From JAXLYE01 sp046351595 (GTDB lineage Bacteria > Myxococcota_A > Polyangia > Palsa-1104 > JAEUJZ01), in assembly GCA_046351595.1 (NCBI GenBank), contig JAXLYE010000001.1:1364001-1428000 (forward strand): 64,000 nucleotides of DNA. Reading direction: 5' to 3'. The notes under the pieces are model-generated. The model did no database searches. It was given only the letters and a program-made list of their open reading frames with translations, and was not told the origin of the DNA. Shown here one piece after another: positions 55,437 to 64,000 of the stretch (positions are counted from its first letter, which is position 1; each line of letters opens with the position of its first letter). A program made the translations under genes and the position numbers.

Positions 55437-57305
55437 CTACGTGTGGACGCTCGCGGCGCGCAGCATGGTCTCGGACAGCGCGTCGGTGGTCGGCCGGCGC
55501 GCGGGATCGAGCCGCAGGCAGTCCTCCAAGAGGCTCGCCAGCGTCGGCTCCAGGCCCGGGCACAGGCGCGCCAGCGGCACGTACGTCAGCTCGGTGATCC
55601 CGAGCTCGGCCCACAGCAGCGGCGGCTGCTCGAAGGGCAAGGTGCCGGTGAGGACCTCGTACGCCAGGACCCCGAAGCTGAAGACGTCCGAGGCGGGGCG
55701 GGCCAGCTGCGCACCGCCGCGCAGCTCCGGCGCCATGTACAGCGGCGTGCCCAGCAGGGTCCCGGGCAGGGTCAGCTCCTCCGAAGAGCGGCGCGGGCGC
55801 ACGCGCTCGAGGCGGAGCGGCGCGATCGCCGCGTCTGCGTCCGCGGGCCCGGGGCGCGCGGGCCGCTCCGGCTCCTGCACCTCGGTGCGCGCGAGCGCCG
55901 ACAGCTCGATCGTCTCGCGCCCGTCCAGCGTCGGCAAAGAGGCGGCCTCACCGCCGCGCAGCGACAGCGCCACCGAGGCCACCTCGCGCGCGGCTTCGGC
56001 CTGGCCGCTGGGCGTGTCCAGCCCCGGGTCGTGCAGCCGCGAGACGCCGAAGTCCACCAGCTTCACGATCGGCTGGTCGTCCTCGCTGAACATGATCAGC
56101 ACGTTGGCGGGCTTGAGGTCGCGGTGGACCACGCCGGCGCGGTGCACCGCGGCCAGCGCCTCGGTGATCTGGAACAGGATCGGCAGGATGAAGGGCCGCT
56201 CGCCGTAGTGCGCGCGCAGCTCGGCCAGGCTCGGCCCGCGCACCAGCTCCATGACGATGAAGGCGACGCGGTCGACGGTCATGTCGACGTCGATGATGCC
56301 GACCAGGTTGGGGTGGTGCAGCCGCGCCAAGAGCTGCGCCTCGCGCGCGAAGCGCAGCATCGCCTGGAAGTTCGGCTTCACGCCCAGGACCTTCGCGGCG
56401 TAGCGGCGGCCGTCGAGGATGCGCTCGACCTCGTAGACCGTGCCCATGCCGCCCTGGCCCAGGATCGCGGCGATGCGGTAGCGGTCCGAGATCCGCGTGC
56501 CCGGCGGCAGCAGCGGCTGTGCCTCGAGCGCACCGTCGTCCACAGGCGCGCTGCCCGTGGCCTTGGCAGCCGCGATGGCCTCGATGGCACCGATGGACTC
56601 GATCATCAGGCGCGAGCGCTGCTCGATCTGGTGGCGCAGCTCGCGGTTAAGCTGCAGCACCTCGGCGGCGCGCGCGTCCATCTGGCGCAGCGTATTCAGG
56701 ACGTCCTTGCGCATGTGCTCGAGCGCCCGCGACAGCGGCGCCAGCTGCCCGCCCTCGCCCGCCTGCACCGGCGTCAGCAGATCGCCGCTGGCCATGCGAC
56801 CGACAGCCTCCAGCAGCGCCGCCTGCTCTGCCACCTTGCGCTCCGCGAGCGCGCGCAGCTCACGCAGCTGCTCGGCCGCCTCCTCGGCCTGCTCGCGCGC
56901 GCGCACCAGCTCGCGCTCGTACTGCCGGCGGGTCGGCGCGCTCATGATGACGACGCGGATCAGGCGGAGCTCGCCCGCCTCGTCCCGCTGTGCCGCGGCG
57001 CTGAGCAGCACCGGCAGCGCCTGCCCGTCCTGCGCCTTGAGCTCGAGCGCGATCTCGCTGATGAAGCCGCGCAGCCGCAATAGCGGCACGCAGTGCGTCT
57101 CGTACAGCAGCGCCGACGGCATCGACAGCAGCGACGGGAAGCGCATGCCGCCGCAGAGCGCGTCCGCGCCGTACCCGGTCCACCGCTGCAGCGTGCGGTT
57201 GGCCTGGATGATCTCGCCGTGCGGCAGGATCGACAGGTACCCGCACGGCGACTCTTCGTACAGCGCCTCCGGGCTCTCGCGCAGGGGGTGAAAAGTCCCG
57301 CTCAT
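55437..57305 (-). CDS. PAS domain - coiled coil - Ser/Thr protein kinase
   Basis: The protein has 622 residues from the ATG at 57305 (overlapping the upstream hydrolase stop, ATGA). A PAS/PAC domain (about 5-125; GEIIQANRTLQRWTGYGADAL) is followed by a coiled coil (about 125-245) and a Hanks-type kinase (about 275-620). The kinase has GQGGMGTVYEVE, the AAK lysine, HRDLKPANV, DFG (418-420) and APE (525-527). The DFG-to-APE segment is about 105 residues instead of the usual 20-35, so an insert of about 80 residues (424-510) lies in the activation loop. It has no transmembrane segment. Its neighbour is RsbQ-like, so it probably senses that hydrolase's product through PAS. Confidence 0.88.
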   Translation of the reverse strand: MSGTFHPLRESPEALYEESPCGYLSILPHGEIIQANRTLQRWTGYGADALCGGMRFPSLLSMPSALLYETHCVPLLRLRGFISEIALELKAQDGQALPVLLSAAAQRDEAGELRLIRVVIMSAPTRRQYERELVRAREQAEEAAEQLRELRALAERKVAEQAALLEAVGRMASGDLLTPVQAGEGGQLAPLSRALEHMRKDVLNTLRQMDARAAEVLQLNRELRHQIEQRSRLMIESIGAIEAIAAAKATGSAPVDDGALEAQPLLPPGTRISDRYRIAAILGQGGMGTVYEVERILDGRRYAAKVLGVKPNFQAMLRFAREAQLLARLHHPNLVGIIDVDMTVDRVAFIVMELVRGPSLAELRAHYGERPFILPILFQITEALAAVHRAGVVHRDLKPANVLIMFSEDDQPIVKLVDFGVSRLHDPGLDTPSGQAEAAREVASVALSLRGGEAASLPTLDGRETIELSALARTEVQEPERPARPGPADADAAIAPLRLERVRPRRSSEELTLPGTLLGTPLYMAPELRGGAQLARPASDVFSFGVLAYEVLTGTLPFEQPPLLWAELGITELTYVPLARLCPGLEPTLASLLEDCLRLDPARRPTTDALSETMLRAASVHT

Positions 57306-58108
57306 GACGCAGGCTGCGTGTTCAGGAAGCGGCGGATGGCGGCGGCCGTCTCTTCCGGCGCGCTCAGGTTGGGGCAGTGCCCCGTCGCCTGCAGGCGCAC
57401 GAGCTGGCTGCCCGCGAGGTTTTTGTGCATGTACTCGCCGACCGGATCCGGCGCGATCGCGTCCTGCGAGCACTGCAAAATCAGCGACGGGCGCTTGAGC
57501 CGCGGCAGGTCGGCACGGTTGTCTGACAGGAACGTGACGCGGGCGAAGTGGCGCGCGATCTGCGGGTCGGTGCGGCAGAAGCTCGCGGTCAGCTCGGCCC
57601 CGAGCTCGGGCCGGTCGGGGTTGCCCATGATCGTCGGCGCCACCATGCTCGACCAGGCCATGAAGTTGCTGTCGAGCAGCTCGAGCAGTCCGTCGATGTC
57701 GCTCTGGCTGAAGCCGCTGACGTAGCCCTCGTCGTGGATGTAGCGCGGCGAGGGAGCGACCAGGATCAGCCGATCGAAGAACTCGGGCTGCTTGGCCGCG
57801 GCCAGCACGCCGATCATCGCGCTCACAGAGTGTCCTACGAACACGACGTCGCGCAGCGACAGCTCGCGGCAGATCGCCAGCACGTCATCGGCGTACGCCT
57901 CGAGCGAGCTGTATCTGCCGCGGCTGTACGTCGACTTGTCCGAGCCGCCGGCGCCGATGTGATCAAAGAGGATGACGCGGTAATCCTTCTCAAAGGAGGG
58001 AGCCACGTACCGCCACATGGTCTGATCGCAGCCAAAACCGTGAGCAAAGAGCATGGGCTGTGTCTCAGCCCCGCTCACCCGAATATTGTGTCGCTTCAGG
58101 GAGTTCAT
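57302..58108 (-). CDS. RsbQ-family alpha/beta hydrolase
   Basis: The protein has 268 residues from the ATG at 58108. It matches B. subtilis RsbQ in length and in the motifs AHGFGCDQTMWR, GHSVSAMIG (Ser94), QDAIAP (Asp216) and ATGHCPNLSAPEET (His244), which form the catalytic triad. RsbQ makes or senses a small ligand read by the PAS domain of RsbP, and the family is related to plant KAI2/D14 receptors. Here the downstream gene, overlapping by 4 bp, encodes a PAS-Ser/Thr kinase rather than a phosphatase. Confidence 0.87.
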   Translation of the reverse strand: MNSLKRHNIRVSGAETQPMLFAHGFGCDQTMWRYVAPSFEKDYRVILFDHIGAGGSDKSTYSRGRYSSLEAYADDVLAICRELSLRDVVFVGHSVSAMIGVLAAAKQPEFFDRLILVAPSPRYIHDEGYVSGFSQSDIDGLLELLDSNFMAWSSMVAPTIMGNPDRPELGAELTASFCRTDPQIARHFARVTFLSDNRADLPRLKRPSLILQCSQDAIAPDPVGEYMHKNLAGSQLVRLQATGHCPNLSAPEETAAAIRRFLNTQPAS

Positions 58109-58350
58109 TTCGGCCTCTGCTTCTGGATGAAGGAGCCGCAGCTCCTTGCATGCGTGGGGGGAGCATGCGAAGGCGAGGACCAGCATATCCCAGACAGAGC
58201 GCGCGTGGAATCGCGCGAGCTCCTCGGAGCCCTCCGAAAACCCGCCAGGGAGATTCCTGATTCGGGTCTGCGAAGACTCTGTTCAGGGTTCGTTACAAAA
58301 AGGGTCCGTTGCAGAAAAGGAATGCCTGCGCCGGAACACGGCGATCACCG

Positions 58351-58377
58351 TACTCAGGGTACTCAGGGTACTCAGGG
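58351..58377 (+). repeat. Three tandem 9-bp repeats TACTCAGGG
   Basis: Three perfect copies lie at the end of the FHA gene. The FHA stop codon (minus strand) lies inside the last copy. Confidence 0.85.
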
Positions 58378-58749
58378 CGTTCTCGGCGTCAGGCGGAAGC
58401 GGAACATCGTGAAGAGCAGCACGTCCCCGTCGGTGAGCTCGTGCCAGCCGGCGTCGACGCGGCGGCCGTTGATCGGGGTGCCGCAGTGGCTGTCGAGATC
58501 GCGCACGAAGTAGCGCACAGCTCCCTCCGGCTCGTCCTGGCGGCGGATCTCGAAGTGGCGGCGCGCCAGGCGCAGGTCGCGCACGGCGACAAGGGTCCTG
58601 CCGTCGGCCAGGTGCTCGACGATGGGGCGCGGCGGGAAGGCGTCGGGCTCGTCCGGTTCTGCGGTCATTCCCGGAGGGCGGCGCCCGACGATCGTGAGCT
58701 GCGTCCCAAGCTCGATGGCCTCGCCTTCGTAGAAAAGCAGTGCCGGCAC
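58372..58749 (-). CDS. Small FHA-domain protein
   Basis: The protein has 125 residues from GTG 58749; upstream ATGs are out of frame. It is a stand-alone FHA domain with the ligand-loop features LARRHFEIRR (Arg-Arg-His) and DLDSHCGTPINGRRV, and a C-terminal LLFTMFRFRL strand. FHA domains bind phosphothreonine, so a link to the nearby PAS-Ser/Thr kinase is plausible. An insert of about 15-20 residues (TAEPDEPDAFPP region) separates strands 2 and 3. The gene is 263 bp upstream of the RsbQ-like gene on the same strand. Confidence 0.8.
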   Translation of the reverse strand: MPALLFYEGEAIELGTQLTIVGRRPPGMTAEPDEPDAFPPRPIVEHLADGRTLVAVRDLRLARRHFEIRRQDEPEGAVRYFVRDLDSHCGTPINGRRVDAGWHELTDGDVLLFTMFRFRLTPRTP

Positions 58750-58890
58750 CCTGCCATCGTAACAGCCGGCCCAGAGCGCGGCCCGGAGCCCGGCGCGGCC
58801 TTGCGCACCGCCCCCACATCCACACCGCCCACCAGCACACCGACCAGGGCGCGGCACATCCCTTGCGAGGGTCTGCGGCAAGGAGTCCCC

Positions 58891-59319
58891 ATGCAGCCGC
58901 GAATCCTCGTTCCCTACGACTTCAGCAGCCACGCCGAGGCCGCCCTGCGCTGGGCGGCGGAGCTCCACCGCAGCTGCGGCGGGGCCCTCAAGCTGATCCA
59001 CTGCCTGGAGAACCCGCTGCCGGTGAGCTACGGCGGCGCCGTGCCGTACCCGCCGCCCACCAAGCGCGAGGTCGAGCAGCACCGCGACGAGCTGCAGCAG
59101 GTCGCCGCCCGCCTGGCACCGGGCGCCGAGCTCGAGGTGGCGCTGGTCGGCGAGCTCGGGCCCGGCATCCTCGAGGCGGCGAAGCAGTGGCGCGCGGACC
59201 TCATCGCCATGGGCACGCGCGGGCGCGGCGGCGTGACACGGATGCTCTTGGGCAGCGTCGCCGACAAGGTCGTCCGCGGCGCCGAGTGCCCGGTGCTGAC
59301 GGTGCGCGGCGCCGACTGA
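58891..59319 (+). CDS. Universal stress protein (UspA family)
   Basis: The protein has 142 residues. It opens RILVPYDFSSHAEAALRWA and has the ATP-binding C-terminal motif MGTRGRGGVTRMLLGSVADKVVRGAECPVLTVR (abridged), i.e. G-2x-G-9x-G-S/T. ATP-binding Usp proteins often accompany anaerobic or energy-stress genes, and here PEP synthase and hydrogenase genes follow. The start is supported by AAGGAG 6 nt before the ATG. Confidence 0.9.
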   Translation: MQPRILVPYDFSSHAEAALRWAAELHRSCGGALKLIHCLENPLPVSYGGAVPYPPPTKREVEQHRDELQQVAARLAPGAELEVALVGELGPGILEAAKQWRADLIAMGTRGRGGVTRMLLGSVADKVVRGAECPVLTVRGAD

Positions 59320-59328
59320 GCCTGTGCG

Positions 59329-59365
59329 GTTACCGGGGCGTAGCAGCAGACTACCGGTCCGTAAC
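59329..59365 (+). promoter_or_regulatory. Inverted repeat between the usp and PEP-synthase genes
   Basis: Arms 59329-59343 and 59351-59365 share outer GTTAC/GTAAC and inner GTAG/CTAC with 7 bp between (10 of 15 positions pair). It could be an operator for the downstream operon. Confidence 0.3.
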
Positions 59366-59560
59366 TTCGGACCCCGCCTCGCCCAGGCGCCGACGCGGCG
59401 TCGCACCGCCGGTGCCGCTCCGGGCCGCACGCATCGAGGCCCGGCTCTTGCAACCGCCCGGATCACGCCCGCTGCGGGCGCCACTCTCGATAGGGCCAGG
59501 TCTGCGCGGCCGGCGCCGTCGGCGTCGACCTGCGGCCGGACCCGAGCAAGGGCGACTCCG

Positions 59561-61951
<2,391 letters not shown>

Positions 61952-63208
61952 ATGGCCGCACCCGGCACAGAGCAGGCGGCGGCACCGGCGCGTATTCTCG
62001 ATGCGACGGAGCTGCAGGCGCTGTTCCTCGTGCTGCAGCGGCGCGGCCTGCGTGTCCTCGGGCCGGCGGTGCGCGACGGGGTCCTGGTGCTGACCGAGCT
62101 GCGCAGCGCGAGCGAGCTGTCGCGCGGCACGCACGACGTGCAGGCCCCGGGGCGCTACCGCCTCATGCCCGCTGCGGACGCCGCCTACTTCGGCGTCACC
62201 CTGGGGCCGCAGGGCCTGAAGCCGCAGCTGTTCGCGCCGCGCCAGCGCCTGGTGCAGCTGCGCCGCAAGGCGGATCGTGTGCAGGCCACCGCCGAGCCGC
62301 TGCCGGCCGAGCGTGTGGCGCTGCTCGGCGCGCGCGCCTGCGACCTCGCGGCCGTGGCGGTGCAGGATCGCGTCTTCCTCGGCGGGCCGCAGCGCGAGCC
62401 GTACTACCAGGCGGCGCGCGCGCAGGCGCTGCTCATCGCGGTCGAGTGCACGCGCGCGGCCGCGACCTGCTTCTGCGCCTCGGTCGGCACCGGGCCCGCG
62501 GTGTGCTCGCCGCACGACCTGCGGCTGACCGAGGTGATTGAAGAAGCCGGGGGAGCCGCGGGTGTCGAAGACGGCGAGGACGCCGCGGACGCCGAAGGCC
62601 CTTCTGCGCGGGCCGGCGGCGCGCACTACTTCGTGTGCCGCGCCGGCTCGGCCGAGGGCGCCGAGATCCTCGCCGAGCTGCCGACGCGTGCCGCCGCGCC
62701 GCACGAGCTCGAGCGCGCCGCGGCCGCGGTGCAGCGGGCCGCGGACATGCAGGTGCGGACCCTGCCGCAGGACGGCCTGCGCGAGGCGCTGAACCGCGCC
62801 GTGGCGGCCAGTCCCCCTCACCCGCGCTGGGACGAGGTCGCGGAGCGCTGCCTGGGCTGCGGCAGCTGCACCCTGGTCTGCCCGACCTGCTTCTGCAGCA
62901 CGCTCGAAGATCAGGCCTCGCTCGACGGGACCGCGGCCGAGAGGTGGCGGCGCTGGGACAGCTGCTTCAGCTCGGACCACAGCGCGCTGCACGGCCGGCC
63001 GGTCCGGACCGATATAAAGGCACGTTATAGACAGTGGTTGACCCATAAACTGGCCAACTGGATCGATCAGTTCGGGACCTCGGGCTGCGTGGGCTGCGGC
63101 CGCTGCATCACGTGGTGCCCGGTCGGGATCGATCTGACCGAAGAGGCCGCGGCCCTGCGCACCGTGCCGCCGCCGCGAAAGGTGCAACAAGAGGAGGCGA
63201 CGCCATGA
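61952..63208 (+). CDS. Ni-Fe (sulf)hydrogenase beta-type subunit, 4Fe-4S protein
   Basis: The protein has 418 residues. The N-terminal region contains a DGVLVLTELRS motif and an F420/hydrogenase-beta-like domain with CFCASVGTGPAV. The C-terminal ferredoxin-type domain has two clusters, CLGCGSCTLVCP and CVGCGRCITWCP, plus an extra TCFCST motif. This matches HydB/HyhB and AsrA-type electron-transfer subunits. The gene starts immediately after the ppsA stop. An AT-richer patch occurs at 63010-63055. Confidence 0.85.
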   Translation: MAAPGTEQAAAPARILDATELQALFLVLQRRGLRVLGPAVRDGVLVLTELRSASELSRGTHDVQAPGRYRLMPAADAAYFGVTLGPQGLKPQLFAPRQRLVQLRRKADRVQATAEPLPAERVALLGARACDLAAVAVQDRVFLGGPQREPYYQAARAQALLIAVECTRAAATCFCASVGTGPAVCSPHDLRLTEVIEEAGGAAGVEDGEDAADAEGPSARAGGAHYFVCRAGSAEGAEILAELPTRAAAPHELERAAAAVQRAADMQVRTLPQDGLREALNRAVAASPPHPRWDEVAERCLGCGSCTLVCPTCFCSTLEDQASLDGTAAERWRRWDSCFSSDHSALHGRPVRTDIKARYRQWLTHKLANWIDQFGTSGCVGCGRCITWCPVGIDLTEEAAALRTVPPPRKVQQEEATP

Positions 63209-63750
63209 GCCCCGGTGCCGAGCTCGCGCAGGCGCTGCGCGCACACCCGTTTTTTGCCGCGCTGACCGAGGGCGAGCTCGCGCTCGTCGCGGGCTGCGGC
63301 CGGGCGGTCGAGTTCGCGGCCGGCCAGAGCATCACCCGCGAGGGCCAGCCGGCCGAGCACTTCTACGCGCTGGTCCAGGGCAAGGTCGCGGTGCAGATCT
63401 TCGTGCCGGGTCGCGGCCTGCTGACGCTGCAGACGCTGCGCGGCGGCGAGGTCCTGGGCTGGTCGTGGGGCTTCCCGCCGAGCACGTGGACCTTCGACGC
63501 CTGCGCGCTGGAGCCGACGCGGGCGGTGCGGCTCGAGGCGGCCGTGCTTTTGCGGCGGTGCGAGGAGTCGCCGCAGCTCGGGTACAAGCTGATGCGCGGC
63601 CTGGTCCGCGTCATGACCGAGCGGCTGCACGGCACGCGGCTGCAGCTCCTGGATCTGTACGGACAGCCGGCGCCGGCCGCCGCCCCCGTCGCCGCTACCG
63701 GGGCCACCGGGGCCGCGCTGCCGACGCCCGAGCCCGGGCGGGAGCGCTGA
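63205..63750 (+). CDS. Cyclic-nucleotide-binding-domain protein without DNA-binding domain
   Basis: The protein has 181 residues from the ATG at 63205 (ATGA overlap with the preceding stop). A single CNBD covers residues about 12-130 (HPFFAALTEGELALVAGCG..., LQTLRGGEVLGWSW, ALEPTRAVRLEAAVLLR). A Pro/Ala/Thr tail follows with no HTH. Such proteins occur within group-3-type hydrogenase operons between the beta and gamma genes, where they may control assembly or activity. That role is inference. Confidence 0.8.
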   Translation: MSPGAELAQALRAHPFFAALTEGELALVAGCGRAVEFAAGQSITREGQPAEHFYALVQGKVAVQIFVPGRGLLTLQTLRGGEVLGWSWGFPPSTWTFDACALEPTRAVRLEAAVLLRRCEESPQLGYKLMRGLVRVMTERLHGTRLQLLDLYGQPAPAAAPVAATGATGAALPTPEPGRER

Positions 63751-63751
63751 C

Positions 63752-64000
63752 ATGGGCGGCGCGTGCGCGAGCCGGCCCGGTGTCGGATCCGCGGCTGCAG
63801 CTGCGGTCTCGGATGCGGACCTGTGGCTGCCGCGCCCGTTCGAGGTGCGCGCGGTGCGGCGCGAGACCGCGGACACGTTCACGCTCGGGCTGGTGCCGCA
63901 GGACGGCGGGCCGCCGCTCGCCTTCCGGCCCGGTCAGTTCAACATGCTGCTGGTGCCCGGCGTCGGCGAGGCCGCGATCTCGATCAGCGGCGATCCGGCG
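63752..64000 (+). CDS. Ni-Fe hydrogenase gamma-type subunit / FAD-NAD(P) oxidoreductase (3' truncated by window)
   Basis: The first 83 residues are present. After an Ala-rich leader comes RPFEVRAVRRETADTFTLGL, then FRPGQFNMLLVPGVGEAAISISG, the FAD-binding barrel opening of ferredoxin-reductase-like proteins (HyhG/AsrB type). It starts one nt after the CNBD stop. The small and large hydrogenase subunits would be expected beyond the window. Confidence 0.82.
   Translation, partial: MGGACASRPGVGSAAAAAVSDADLWLPRPFEVRAVRRETADTFTLGLVPQDGGPPLAFRPGQFNMLLVPGVGEAAISISGDPA

Overview
The window is about 70% GC with strongly GC-biased codon use. It is rich in secreted lipoproteins, Cys-rich exported proteins and Ser/Thr-kinase signalling. 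One von Willebrand protein ends in a MYXO-CTERM-like tail (Gly-Cys-Ser-Cys, a hydrophobic segment, then an Arg cluster). Together these suggest a chromosome segment from a Myxococcota (former deltaproteobacterial) bacterium. I see no rRNA, tRNA or CRISPR array, and one intact insertion sequence.

Left part (1-24 kb): a membrane-scaffold operon (NfeD-like protein and two SPFH/flotillin-like proteins); polyphosphate kinase ppk; boxC and boxB of the aerobic benzoyl-CoA pathway; a lipoprotein; an HD phosphohydrolase with a helical partner; a kelch-type exported protein; a fused aconitase/isopropylmalate-dehydratase-type enzyme; a 42-bp tandem repeat array with palindromic cores; a compact operon of a helical protein, an AAA/OLD-like ATPase and a PIN-domain nuclease; a Kup potassium transporter; and a FadL-type porin facing a lipoprotein.

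Middle (24-41 kb): an IS5/IS1182-like element bounded by CTAG on both sides, sitting on the stop codon of the preceding lipoprotein gene. Next come five consecutive exported proteins, including a Cu type-II monooxygenase-like protein, a lamin-tail-domain lipoprotein and an exported PEP/pyruvate-binding-domain protein. An SDR dehydrogenase follows. Then comes a minus-strand contractile injection system (eCIS) core: tail-assembly protein, DUF6760 protein, sheath, tube, an unknown Pro/Ala-rich protein, CIS tube-initiator and baseplate hub. A secreted vWA protein lies immediately upstream in the same orientation. Wedge, spike tip, fibre, terminator and ATPase genes of a complete eCIS are not in the window.

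Right part (41-64 kb): an AgmX/PglI-like exported protein, a large TPR protein, a subtilisin plus UDP-glucose dehydrogenase operon, and a three-gene operon of two unfamiliar Leu/Ala-rich proteins and a MoxR AAA+ ATPase. Then a zinc-ribbon/HTH regulator, an MFS transporter preceded by a 10-codon coupled leader ORF, and an RsbQ-type alpha/beta hydrolase overlapping a PAS-Ser/Thr kinase. An FHA protein, a universal stress protein, PEP synthase and the start of a group-3-type Ni-Fe hydrogenase operon (beta subunit, cNMP-binding protein, gamma subunit cut by the window edge) complete the window.

Recurrent non-coding themes are short tandem arrays (42 bp, and 11-12 bp built on AGGA[A/G]TC) in intergenic spacers, and candidate leaderless promoters in which a -10-like hexamer lies exactly 6 nt before the ATG.
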